Origin: Ruegeria conchae
Lineage (GTDB): Bacteria; Pseudomonadota; Alphaproteobacteria; Rhodobacterales; Rhodobacteraceae
DNA length: 64,000 nucleotides
Reading direction: 5' to 3'
Assembly (NCBI RefSeq): GCF_000192475.1
Contig: NZ_AEYW01000013.1
Span: forward strand, 186,001 to 250,000
The translations under genes and the position numbers were made by a program. Of this stretch, positions 44,762 through 53,726 are shown one piece after another. Under the pieces are notes generated by a model. It saw only the letters and a program-made list of their open reading frames with translations, was not told the DNA's origin and did no database searches. Numbering within the stretch: position 1 is the first letter of the stretch; the number at the start of each line of letters is the position of its first letter.

Positions 44762-46651
44762 ATGGCCTTTGTGGGAATCGAAGACAAGGCGCGTATGGAA
44801 CAGGAGATGCCATGGGAGGACCGGGATGTGCCTGTGACCTTCCACCAGCTTTTGTCGCGGACGGCGGGCAGGTTCCCGAACCACAAGGCGATCAGCTTTC
44901 AGTTGCTATCTGGCCCGACCGACAAAGCAGAGACGCTGACCTGGTCGGAACTGCTAGGCAAAGTCAATCAGGCGGCGAATCTGTTCCGCTCGCTTGGGAT
45001 CGGTGAAAAGGATGTGGTGGCATATGTGCTGCCCAACTGTAACGAGACCCTGGTCACGATGATGGGCGGAGCGGTGGCGGGGATTGTGAATCCGATCAAC
45101 CCGTTGCTCGAACCCGAACAGATTGCAGCGATCCTGCGCGAGACCAAGGCGAAGGTTGTGGTCACTCTGAAATCCTTCCCCAAGACGGACGTGGCCCAGA
45201 AGGTTGAAGAGGCTGTGCGCCACGCACCCGGCGTTCACACGATTCTCGAGATCGACTTGAACCGTTATCTGACGCCGCCAAAATCCTGGCTGGTACCGTT
45301 CCTGCGCCCCAAGATGGGTGACAAGGAAAAGCTGGCCCACGCGACCTATAAGAATTTCATTGCTGAGCTGAACAAGCAGCCAAAAACGCTGACCTTCGAA
45401 GACAGCAAGGAAGATCGCGTCGCGTGCTATTTCCACACCGGCGGCACCACAGGCATGCCGAAGGTGGCGCAGCACAAGTATTCCGGTCTGATCTACAACG
45501 GCTGGCTGGGGCAGACTCTGCTGTTTGACGAAAACGATGTCATCATGTGCCCGCTACCGATGTTCCACGTTTTTGCGGTGCATGTGATCGTGATGGCAGC
45601 CGTATCGTCGGGTGCCCATGTCATATTCCCGACACCTGCGGGGTATCGCGGTGACGGTGTCTTCGACAATTTCTGGAAGCTGATCGAGCGCTGGAAAGTC
45701 TCGTTCATCATTACGGTGCCCACCGCGATTTCTGCCAAGATGCAACGCCCGGTGGATGCGGATATCTCATCCGTCAAAACCGCGTTCTCGGGCTCGGCTC
45801 CACTACCGGTTGAACTCTTCCGCAGGTTCGAAGAGGCCACAGGCGTGACCATCGTCGAAGGTTATGGCCTGACCGAAGCCACTTGCCTTGTGTCGTGCAA
45901 CCCGGTGGATGGAGAGAAAAAGATCGGTTCGATCGGTATTCCGTTCCCATATACAGATGTGAAAATCCTGCAGGACGGGCCAGATGGTCCGACCGAATGC
46001 GGTGTCGATCAGGTCGGCGAAATCTGCATCTCGAACCCTGGCGTTTATGCGGGCAACACCTACACCGAGGTCGATAAGAACGTAGATCTCTACCATTTCG
46101 ACAAGTACCTGCGCACGGGCGATCTGGGCCGCTTTGATGAGGATGGTTATCTTTGGATCACAGGTCGGGCTAAAGACCTGATCATCCGCGGCGGCCACAA
46201 TATCGACCCCGCCGAAATTGAAGAGGCGCTTCTGGGGCACGAAGCTGTCGCCTTTGCGGGCGCGATCGGTCAACCGGATGCACACGCAGGCGAACTGCCA
46301 TGTGCGTTTGTTGAGCTGGTCGACGGGGCCTCGACCACGGACAAAGAGCTGCTGGAGTTCTGCAAGGTTCACGTCCACGAACGCGCTGCACAGCCCAAGC
46401 ATTTGACCATTCTCGATGAACTGCCGAAAACCGCAGTAGGCAAAGTATTCAAGCCTGATCTGCGCAAGCACGCGATCACGCGTATATATAATGGTGCTCT
46501 GGAAGCCGCCGGCGTCGCGGCACGGGTCGTTTCTGTCATCGACGACAAGAAACGCGGGCTCGTCGCGCAGCTTGACGCGAACGGCGCGTCCGAGGACGAT
46601 GTGGCCAAGGTGCTGGGTGCGTTTACCCGACCGTGGGAGTGGTCTGAATAA
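44762..46651 (+). CDS. Acyl-CoA synthetase (AMP-binding)
   Basis: 629-residue adenylate-forming enzyme that activates a carboxylic acid to its CoA ester. Start at MAFVGIEDKARMEQE with GGAGGAG upstream; the in-frame ATG at 44675 is rejected. The AMP-binding motif is CYFHTGGTTGMPKVAQHKYS. Further motifs are EGYGLTEATCLVSCNP, the YLRTGDLGRFDEDGYLWITG hinge and the catalytic lysine region LPKTAVGKVFKPDLRKH. The acid substrate is unknown. The next gene, an esterase 12 bases downstream, suggests a short operon for an ester or a fatty acid-like compound. Confidence 0.92.
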   Translation: MAFVGIEDKARMEQEMPWEDRDVPVTFHQLLSRTAGRFPNHKAISFQLLSGPTDKAETLTWSELLGKVNQAANLFRSLGIGEKDVVAYVLPNCNETLVTMMGGAVAGIVNPINPLLEPEQIAAILRETKAKVVVTLKSFPKTDVAQKVEEAVRHAPGVHTILEIDLNRYLTPPKSWLVPFLRPKMGDKEKLAHATYKNFIAELNKQPKTLTFEDSKEDRVACYFHTGGTTGMPKVAQHKYSGLIYNGWLGQTLLFDENDVIMCPLPMFHVFAVHVIVMAAVSSGAHVIFPTPAGYRGDGVFDNFWKLIERWKVSFIITVPTAISAKMQRPVDADISSVKTAFSGSAPLPVELFRRFEEATGVTIVEGYGLTEATCLVSCNPVDGEKKIGSIGIPFPYTDVKILQDGPDGPTECGVDQVGEICISNPGVYAGNTYTEVDKNVDLYHFDKYLRTGDLGRFDEDGYLWITGRAKDLIIRGGHNIDPAEIEEALLGHEAVAFAGAIGQPDAHAGELPCAFVELVDGASTTDKELLEFCKVHVHERAAQPKHLTILDELPKTAVGKVFKPDLRKHAITRIYNGALEAAGVAARVVSVIDDKKRGLVAQLDANGASEDDVAKVLGAFTRPWEWSE

Positions 46652-46663
46652 TCTGGAGGGACA

Positions 46664-47587
46664 ATGGACTATGAACGTCTAATCGACGAAGAGACCTGGG
46701 ATTTCATCCGGCGTACCGCCGAGAGCTATCCCGATGATACAGTCGAAATGTCCATTGCTGACCAACGCCGGGTCTATGACACGATGTGTCAGGATTTTCG
46801 CCAACCGCGACCCTCGGGCGTTGATGTTCAGGACAGGTCCGCCGATGGCGTGCCTGTTCGCGTTTACACTGCCGGTGATCCCACTCGAAATGTGATTTAC
46901 TTTCACGGCGGCGGGTTCGTCGTGGGCGGACTGGACAGTCATGATGATGTCTGTGCTGAAATCTGTGTTCAGACTGGCTATCGGATAATCTCTGTCGATT
47001 ATCGCCTGTGCCCTGAATATGTGCACCCGGCGCAGTTTCAGGACAGTTGGGCTGCTGTGAGCTGGGTGGTTCAGGAATATGGCGATCCAATCGTTCTGGC
47101 GGGAGACAGTGCAGGCGGTAATCTGGCTGCAACCGTTGCGCATTATGCCCGAGGGCGATTAGATAACGTGCTGGGTCAGGTTCTGATCTATCCCGGTTTG
47201 GGCGGTGACATGTCAAAGGGTTCATATATCGAACATGCAAATGCGCCGCTTTTGACCCTGGACGACATCCGGTTCTACCAAACTGTACGCTGCGGTGGGC
47301 CTGCACCGAATAACGATCCCTCATTCGCTCCGTTGCAGGATGATGATTTTTCTGGCCTCCCACCGACGGTTGTTGTGACGGCTGATTGCGATCCACTGCG
47401 GGATGACGGACCGGCCTATTGTAAGCATATAACTGCGGCAGGTGGGTTGGCCCATTGCATTAATGAACCGGGGTTGGTTCATGGGTATCTGCGCGCCCGA
47501 ACTTCGGTCAGGCGCGCCGCTGACAGCTTTGAGCGTATCTCGGTGGCGATCGAGGCGCTGGGGCAGGGGATCTGGGCTTACGACTAA
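46664..47587 (+). CDS. Alpha/beta hydrolase, hormone-sensitive-lipase family
   Basis: 307-residue esterase. Oxyanion-hole motif YFHGGGFVVGGLDSH (residues about 75-90), nucleophile elbow VLAGDSAGGNLAAT with the catalytic Ser, acid Asp in VTADCDPLRDDG, and catalytic His in EPGLVHGYLRAR. All catalytic residues are present. GGAGG precedes the ATG. Cotranscribed with the acyl-CoA synthetase and convergent with the phosphodiesterase-family gene. Confidence 0.93.
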   Translation: MDYERLIDEETWDFIRRTAESYPDDTVEMSIADQRRVYDTMCQDFRQPRPSGVDVQDRSADGVPVRVYTAGDPTRNVIYFHGGGFVVGGLDSHDDVCAEICVQTGYRIISVDYRLCPEYVHPAQFQDSWAAVSWVVQEYGDPIVLAGDSAGGNLAATVAHYARGRLDNVLGQVLIYPGLGGDMSKGSYIEHANAPLLTLDDIRFYQTVRCGGPAPNNDPSFAPLQDDDFSGLPPTVVVTADCDPLRDDGPAYCKHITAAGGLAHCINEPGLVHGYLRARTSVRRAADSFERISVAIEALGQGIWAYD

Positions 47588-47595
47588 CAAGTGCC

Positions 47596-48432
47596 TCAGG
47601 TCAGGAACGATTTGGCCTTCATAGTATCTGCCACAGGCGCACCGACGCGCTGTAGTATGGTTGGCGCAAGCTGAAGCTGGTCGATCACGGTCTCGGTGTC
47701 AGGCCCTTCGGCGTCACCAAAATAGTAAAGAGCCGTTTCCTGCTGTAACGGGCTGCGCCCGCCATGATGGCCGCGTTCATCTTGGCCATGATCGGCGGTT
47801 ACGATGACATCGTAGCCAAGCTGCCGCCAACGCGGGATGAAAGGTGCCAGCATTTCGTCCATGACGAAACAGGCGTGGTCCATTTCCTCACAGTCGTGGT
47901 AGAAACGGTGCCCCATACTGTCCAGCGTGCAGGTGTGCAGAATACCGTAATCCAGACCAAACCGAAGGCACAGGTTGGTCAGCGTGGCGAACAGATCAAC
48001 ATCGGATGGCGTCATCTGGTTGGCTTTGCCGTAGCCAGTCATCGAATGGAATCTGCCATGGTTGATGGTCTTGCTGTCAGGCTCGTCATATTCCACATCA
48101 CGAACGTAGTCGAAGGGGTGACGGTTGAAGAATTGCGACCAGTAGCTATGCGTGACCGCGCCGGTCACACCGCCCGCTTCTCGTACCTGACTGAAGACGT
48201 CCTTGTGGGACAGCCGAAACACGTTGCCATTACCGGTGCAGCCATGCTGTTGCGGTGTGACACCGGTATGGATCGAAGCGTAGCAACTGGCTGATGTCGA
48301 GGGCAGGACAGAGCGCAGTTTCCAAACTCGCGCATCGCCGCTGTCGACCCATCCTTCAAGATTGCCAAACAGTCTGCGAAAGTTGCGCCACGGTACACCG
48401 TCGAGAATGATCAAAAGCAGTTTGCGGTCCAT
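47596..48432 (-). CDS. Alkaline-phosphatase-superfamily protein (nucleotide pyrophosphatase/phosphodiesterase type)
   Basis: 278 residues without signal peptide. Metal-site motifs of the superfamily: LLIILDGVPWRN with Asp11, the nucleophile region VLPSTSASCYASIHTGV, HTCTLDSMGHRFYHD, and VTADHGQDERGHHGG with the late Asp-His pair. It is short for the group and cytoplasmic. The substrate is unknown; phosphodiesters, pyrophosphates or phosphonates are possible. The 162-base gap before it toward the ABC operon carries that operon's terminator, so it is a separate unit. Confidence 0.85.
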   Translation of the reverse strand: MDRKLLLIILDGVPWRNFRRLFGNLEGWVDSGDARVWKLRSVLPSTSASCYASIHTGVTPQQHGCTGNGNVFRLSHKDVFSQVREAGGVTGAVTHSYWSQFFNRHPFDYVRDVEYDEPDSKTINHGRFHSMTGYGKANQMTPSDVDLFATLTNLCLRFGLDYGILHTCTLDSMGHRFYHDCEEMDHACFVMDEMLAPFIPRWRQLGYDVIVTADHGQDERGHHGGRSPLQQETALYYFGDAEGPDTETVIDQLQLAPTILQRVGAPVADTMKAKSFLT

Positions 48433-48521
48433 TGTCCGGCCCTATTCTTTTCGAAGTATTGGTTGTCGCGACCCTAGGGGATTCGCTTGCACGGGGCTGC
48501 CCATTTGCGCCCTAAAATGTA

Positions 48522-48559
48522 AAATCCCGACGTTTGTTTTCAGTCAAACGCCGGGATTT
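48522..48559 (-). terminator. Terminator of the peptide ABC operon
   Basis: 15-bp stem AAATCCCGACGTTTG (48522-48536) and CAAACGCCGGGATTT (48545-48559), 8-base loop. The only imperfect pair is a G-U in minus-strand RNA, and minus-strand TACATTTTAG follows. It lies 35 bases after the ATPase-gene stop. Confidence 0.8.
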
Positions 48560-48594
48560 CCAAACATTATGCTATGTTCGGGATAAGTCCGGGA

Positions 48595-50232
48595 TTAGTT
48601 GCCCGCACTTTCCATTTTGCGATGGGCGACAACCTCTTCCAGCCAACCCAGATGCATTTCGGGCACCGAGCTGAGCAGCAAATCGGTATAGTCATCGAAG
48701 GGTGGGCTCAGCACCTGCGACTTGGGTCCATAGCGGACCACGCGGCCCTGATACATCACCGCGATACTGTCACTGATGGCGCGCACCGTCGCCAGATCGT
48801 GGGTGATGAACAGATAGGCCACATCCTCGATCTTCTGCAAGTCGAGCAGCAACTTGAGGATGCCATCTGCCACAAGCGGATCGAGCGCCGAGGTGACCTC
48901 ATCACAGATGATCATTTTGGGCTTGGCCGCCAATGAACGAGCGATGCAGACCCGCTGTTTCTGACCGCCAGACAGTTCGGCTGGGTAGCGATCGATGAAC
49001 TTCTCGCCCAGCTCGATCTCATCCAGAAGTTCTATGATACGCTTGCGTTTCTCAGCACCGCGCATGTTGAAGTAAAACTCCAACGGTCGCCCGATGATCG
49101 TACCGACTGTTTGCCGCGGGTTCATCGCGACATCCGCCATCTGATAGATCATCTGCAACTCGCGCAGATCTTCAAGTGAACGGCCCTTCAAGTCGGGGCT
49201 AAGTTTCCGACCGGCAAAGGTGATCTCGCCATCGCGCGGCGGCAGCAACCCGGTGATCACACGGGCCAGCGTCGACTTGCCTGAGCCGGATTCACCCACC
49301 ACAGCCAATGTCTGCCCCGGATGAAGCTCAACATTGACGTTGTGAAGAACGTCGAAGTTCAAGCCTTTGTAGCGCGCGGTAATACCATCGACGCTCAGCA
49401 CCGGATCCGCAGTGGGCTGCTTTTCTTCGTGTTCAATCGAGCGAACCGAAACCAGCGCCTGAGTATACTCTTCTTGCGGATTGTTGATGATCTGATCGGT
49501 GTTTCCATACTCGACCGTATTGCCCATCCGCAGAACCATGATGTCGTCGCTGACTTGTGCGACAACTGCAAGGTCATGCGTGATGTACAACGCAGCGACA
49601 CCTGTATCGGCGATGGCCTCCTTGATGGCCATCAGGACGTCGATCTGAGTGGTCACGTCCAAGGCCGTGGTAGGTTCGTCAAACACAACTAGATCCGGTT
49701 CGGGGCACAACGCCAGCGCTGTCATGCAGCGTTGCAACTGACCGCCCGAAACTTGGTGTGGGTATCGATCACCGATATTGTCCGGATCGGGCAGGCCTAG
49801 CTTGGCGAACAATTCGCGCGCGCGGGCTTCGGCCTCTTTACGAGAGAATTTCTTATGTTCGACTGCAGCTTCGACCACCTGATCCATGATCTTTTTGGCG
49901 GGGTTGAACGAGGCGGCTGCTGACTGCGAGACATAAGACACCTCGCCGCCGCGCAGGTTGCGGATATCACCCAGCGCCGACTTCATGATGTCACGGCCGT
50001 TGACCCAAACCTCGCCACCGGTGATCTTAACGCCGCCCCGGCCATAGGCCATCGAGGCCAGACCGATGGTCGATTTGCCAGCTCCGGATTCACCGATCAA
50101 CCCCAACACCTTGCCGGGCGCGAGGTCAAAGCTGACCCCGTGCACGATTTCGATGTCATGGGGCTTTTCGCCCGGCGGATAGACGGTCGCGCCGATCTTG
50201 AGGTCGCGGACCTTGAGAAGGGTATCACTCAT
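48595..50232 (-). CDS. Peptide/nickel-type ABC transporter, two fused ATPase domains
   Basis: 545 residues containing DppD-like and DppF-like ATPases in one chain. First domain: Walker A GLIGESGAGKST, signature VSGGQLQRCMTAL, Walker B LVVFDEPTTALD. Second domain: Walker A AVVGESGSGKST, signature LSGGQKQRVCIARSL, Walker B MIICDEVTSALD. All ATPase motifs are intact. Its ATG overlaps the permease stop by 4 bases (ATGA), indicating coupling. Last gene of the import operon. Ligand unknown: oligopeptide, opine or glycoside are all possible. Confidence 0.93.
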   Translation of the reverse strand: MSDTLLKVRDLKIGATVYPPGEKPHDIEIVHGVSFDLAPGKVLGLIGESGAGKSTIGLASMAYGRGGVKITGGEVWVNGRDIMKSALGDIRNLRGGEVSYVSQSAAASFNPAKKIMDQVVEAAVEHKKFSRKEAEARARELFAKLGLPDPDNIGDRYPHQVSGGQLQRCMTALALCPEPDLVVFDEPTTALDVTTQIDVLMAIKEAIADTGVAALYITHDLAVVAQVSDDIMVLRMGNTVEYGNTDQIINNPQEEYTQALVSVRSIEHEEKQPTADPVLSVDGITARYKGLNFDVLHNVNVELHPGQTLAVVGESGSGKSTLARVITGLLPPRDGEITFAGRKLSPDLKGRSLEDLRELQMIYQMADVAMNPRQTVGTIIGRPLEFYFNMRGAEKRKRIIELLDEIELGEKFIDRYPAELSGGQKQRVCIARSLAAKPKMIICDEVTSALDPLVADGILKLLLDLQKIEDVAYLFITHDLATVRAISDSIAVMYQGRVVRYGPKSQVLSPPFDDYTDLLLSSVPEMHLGWLEEVVAHRKMESAGN

Positions 50233-51047
50233 CCTCGGCCTCCTTTCAGCGATGTGGTACGGTTCAGAACCCAGTCAGCAACAAGGTTGACCGAGATCGC
50301 TAGCGTGGCGATGGCCACTGCAGGGTAGAGCGCGGCACCAATACCGTAGACGATGCCGTCCTTATTCTCTTTCACGATGCCGCCCCAATCCGCCAAGGGC
50401 GGCTGGACGCCAAGGCCTAGGAACGAAAGCGTCGAGATGAACAGGACCATAAAGATGAACCGCAGACCGAACTCGGCCACCAGAGGCGACAGAGCGTTCG
50501 GCAGGATTTCTCGGAAAATGATCCACCTGCGTCCTTCACCGCGCAGTTTGGCGGCTTCGACGTAGTCCATCACGTTGATATCCACGGCGACAGATCGCGA
50601 CAGACGATATGGTCGGGTCGCATCCAACAGGCCCATCACAAGGATCAGGATCGGAACGGTTACCGGAACGATTGCCAGAATAACCAGCGCCAGGATCAGC
50701 GTAGGGATCGACATGATCAGATCGACCGTCCGGCTAAGCGCCTGATCGGCCCATCCGCCCAAAACTGCAGCAAGTAGGCCCAATGACGTTCCCGTCAGAA
50801 AGCTGAGAAGTGTTGCAGCTGCGGCAATGAAGATTGTTGTGCGCCCGCCATAGATCATGCGGGTTAGCAGATCGCGGCCGATATTGTCCGTGCCCAGCAG
50901 ATGCTCGGAGCTACTCGGCTCCCAAACGTCGCCGACCACTTCTGCCATTCCATAAGGCGCGATCAAGGGCGCGGCGATCGCGACAAAGAAATAGGCGCCG
51001 GTGAACATAAGGCCAATCAGTGCCGAAAGAGGAATGTTCTTTATCAT
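50229..51047 (-). CDS. Peptide-type ABC transporter permease (DppC-like)
   Basis: 272-residue inner-membrane permease with about six helices (SALIGLMFTGAYFFVAIAAP first). It carries SSSEHLLGTDNIGRDLLTRM, the typical DppC periplasmic segment, and the ATPase-coupling EAAKLRGEGRRWIIFREILP loop. It overlaps its neighbours by 4 bases at each end, as expected for a tightly coupled operon. Confidence 0.93.
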   Translation of the reverse strand: MIKNIPLSALIGLMFTGAYFFVAIAAPLIAPYGMAEVVGDVWEPSSSEHLLGTDNIGRDLLTRMIYGGRTTIFIAAAATLLSFLTGTSLGLLAAVLGGWADQALSRTVDLIMSIPTLILALVILAIVPVTVPILILVMGLLDATRPYRLSRSVAVDINVMDYVEAAKLRGEGRRWIIFREILPNALSPLVAEFGLRFIFMVLFISTLSFLGLGVQPPLADWGGIVKENKDGIVYGIGAALYPAVAIATLAISVNLVADWVLNRTTSLKGGRG

Positions 51048-52000
51048 TTCGGATGCCTCAGTCTTGGGTTGGCAAGGATCGACACGATATCCGCGACCAT
51101 GTTCAACCCGATGTAAACGGCTGCAAACACCACACCGCAGGCCAGAACAACAGGCACGTCACGCTTTGTCACGGCATCTACGAGGTACTGCCCCATACCG
51201 GGATAGACGAAGACAACCTCGACCACGACGACACCTACGACCAGATAGGCCAGGTTCAGCATGACAACGTTCACGATAGGTGAAATCGCGTTGGGAAAGG
51301 CATGCCGGGCGATAACCTGAAAGGTGCTCAAACCCTTTAGTTCAGCCGTTTCAATATAGGCGGATTGCATAAGATTAAGAATGGCAGCGCGTGTCATGCG
51401 CATCATCTGCGCCAGAACCACCAGCGTCAGTACGAAGGCTGGCAAAGCAATGGCATTTAGCTTTTGCCCAAACGACATTGAATCGTTGACCATCGCTAGC
51501 GAGGAGAACCAGCCCAGTTTCACTGAGATGTAGTAGATCACCACGTAGCCGATCAGAAATTCCGGTATCGAAACCGTTGTGAGCGTGATCGCAGAGATCA
51601 GTTTATCCGGCCAGCGGTTGCGATAACGCACGGCCAGAAGTCCAAGAAAGATTGCAAGTGGAACGGAAACGATGGCAGCGACGCATGCCAGAAACAGTGT
51701 ATTTCCAAGGCGTTTTCCAATGCTCTCAGAAATATCCAGCTTGTTTGTCAAGGATTGGCCAAGATCGCCCTGAAAAATGCCTCCCAGCCATTCGAAATAG
51801 CGGGTCAGGGCAGGGCGGTTCAAACCCATCTCTTCGCGCAGGTTAGCAAGGGCCTCTGGGGTTGCGGACTGCCCCAGGACGGCTTGCGCGGCGTCTCCGG
51901 GAAGGGCTTCGGTCAGGCCAAAAATCAAGGCCGAAGCGCCGAGCAGCAATAGGAGTCCCAGCGCCAGGCGCTGGGAAACCAATTTGATGATAGGATGCAT
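51044..52000 (-). CDS. Peptide-type ABC transporter permease (DppB-like)
   Basis: 318-residue permease of the DppB class. The N-terminal helix is LALGLLLLLGASALIFGLTE, followed by the family segment LPGDAAQAVLGQSATPEAL. The coupling loop is ETAELKGLSTFQVIARHAFP. It follows the binding-protein gene by 15 bases. Confidence 0.93.
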   Translation of the reverse strand: MHPIIKLVSQRLALGLLLLLGASALIFGLTEALPGDAAQAVLGQSATPEALANLREEMGLNRPALTRYFEWLGGIFQGDLGQSLTNKLDISESIGKRLGNTLFLACVAAIVSVPLAIFLGLLAVRYRNRWPDKLISAITLTTVSIPEFLIGYVVIYYISVKLGWFSSLAMVNDSMSFGQKLNAIALPAFVLTLVVLAQMMRMTRAAILNLMQSAYIETAELKGLSTFQVIARHAFPNAISPIVNVVMLNLAYLVVGVVVVEVVFVYPGMGQYLVDAVTKRDVPVVLACGVVFAAVYIGLNMVADIVSILANPRLRHPK

Positions 52001-52015
52001 TATCCGTAGCCCGTT

Positions 52016-53602
52016 TTAGACGAACCACATTTTGCGGGATATGTTGCCGTTCATCATCTCTTGCGTCGGGTCAGATTCCCATCCGTCCAGTTGGTTGCTG
52101 ATGCCCTCGACAAAGTCGTTGAACATCGGACAGATCAGGCCGCCTTCGTCGCGGACCATCCGGCCCATTTGGCTGTAGATGCTTTTGCGTTTTTCAACGT
52201 CCAGCTCTGCCTTTGCCGCGAACAGCATATCGTCGAACGCCTGAACCTTAAACCGAGTGTCGTTCCAGTCTGCGGTCGACAGGTACGCGGTCGAATACAT
52301 CTGGTCCTGAACCGGACGGCCGCCCCAGTACGAGGCACAGAACGGCTGAACGTTCCAAACCTCGGACCAGTATCCATCGTTGGGTTCACGCTTGATTTCA
52401 AGCGGAATTCCAGCCTGTGCGGCGGTCTGCTGGAACAGTGCAGCGGCGTCCACAGCACCCGGGAAGGCACCGTCGGCTACACGCAATATGATCGGCGAAC
52501 CATCATGGCCGGACTTTTTGTAGTGCTCTGCAGCTTTCTCAATGCTGAATTCGCGCTGTTCGATGGTTTCATCAAACAATGGGTAGGCTGCGTTGATCGG
52601 CATGTCATTCCCGATCGAGCCATAGCCACGCAGGACTTTGTCTACCAATTCCGCACGGTTGATTGCGTATTTCAACGCGGTGCGCAATTCGTTGTTGTCG
52701 AACGGAGCCGTGTCGCAATGCATGATGAAGACATAGTGACCGCGACCGGCGGTTGAATGCACGGTCAGGTTTGGTGCACGGCCCAACAGGTCGGCAACTT
52801 TGGGTTCAACGCGGTTGACGGCGTGGACCTGTCCGGACTGCAGTGCAGCGGTCCGCGCAGTTGCATCGTTGATCACAACAACTTCGACGCTGTCAAAATT
52901 ACCGAAATCGCTGTTCCAATGGTTTTCGTTCTTGGTGAACAGGTGACGGACGCCGGGTTCGTCCACTTCCAGTTTATACGGACCTGTGCCGATACCTGCC
53001 GCCGGGTTATCCATGCCCCCATCGGGCTGAATAATCAGGTGATAGTCGGCCATCAGATACGGCAGGTCGGCGTTTGGCTCGGTCAATGTGACTTGGAAAT
53101 TGTCTCCATCGGCCTTCATCGACTCGATGCCTTTCATGATGCCCAATGCACCTGATTTGGAATCTTCGTTGGAGTGGCGCTGCATAGTTTTCAGCACGTC
53201 ATCGCTGGTCATGGTCTTGCCGTTGTGGAACTCAACCCCTTGACGCAGCTTGAACGTCCATACTTTGGCGTCTGCACTTCCTTCGACGCTTTCCGCCAGG
53301 CGCGGTTCAATGGTCCCGTCGGGGGCCACTTCGACCAATTGGTCACCGAATTGCTTGCCGTTCTGGAACGGGACTGAGCTTGCGTAGGTTGCCGGATCAA
53401 GTGAGTTGGTCGATTCACCGCCCTGCAAACCGAATTTCAGATCGCCGCCCTTTTTTGGGCCAGCCGCACGTGCGGCCTCGGCAAACATATTGCTTGCGAT
53501 TGCGGCCGAGACACCCAGTGCCGCTGCTTTACCCATGAATTCACGGCGGGTCAGCTTACCAGCCGTGACCTGCTTTGACATGTGAGTGAGTTGTTCGTTC
53601 AT
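52016..53602 (-). CDS. Peptide-type ABC transporter substrate-binding protein (family 5)
   Basis: 528-residue periplasmic solute-binding protein. Start at MNEQLTHMSKQVTAGKLTRR (53600-53602) with GGGAGA upstream; a longer reading from 53668 is not needed. Tat-type signal: KLTRREFMGKAAALGVSAAI followed by an AEAARA cleavage region. Family 5 features: EPRLAESVEGSADAKVWTFK and LRQGVEFHNGKTMTSDDVLK. First gene of the transporter proper. The preceding CocE hydrolase gene (124 bases upstream) may process the ligand. Confidence 0.92.
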   Translation of the reverse strand: MNEQLTHMSKQVTAGKLTRREFMGKAAALGVSAAIASNMFAEAARAAGPKKGGDLKFGLQGGESTNSLDPATYASSVPFQNGKQFGDQLVEVAPDGTIEPRLAESVEGSADAKVWTFKLRQGVEFHNGKTMTSDDVLKTMQRHSNEDSKSGALGIMKGIESMKADGDNFQVTLTEPNADLPYLMADYHLIIQPDGGMDNPAAGIGTGPYKLEVDEPGVRHLFTKNENHWNSDFGNFDSVEVVVINDATARTAALQSGQVHAVNRVEPKVADLLGRAPNLTVHSTAGRGHYVFIMHCDTAPFDNNELRTALKYAINRAELVDKVLRGYGSIGNDMPINAAYPLFDETIEQREFSIEKAAEHYKKSGHDGSPIILRVADGAFPGAVDAAALFQQTAAQAGIPLEIKREPNDGYWSEVWNVQPFCASYWGGRPVQDQMYSTAYLSTADWNDTRFKVQAFDDMLFAAKAELDVEKRKSIYSQMGRMVRDEGGLICPMFNDFVEGISNQLDGWESDPTQEMMNGNISRKMWFV

Positions 53603-53726
53603 CCAGAGATCTCCCAGTTGATTGGATGTTCGGTCCATTGTTGGACTTTTTATTGACGCGTGAGTCAAAGTAGGGGCAATGCAGGGTGGTGGGCAAGTGA
53701 AAATCTTTCGTCTGAAGCTTCAAAAC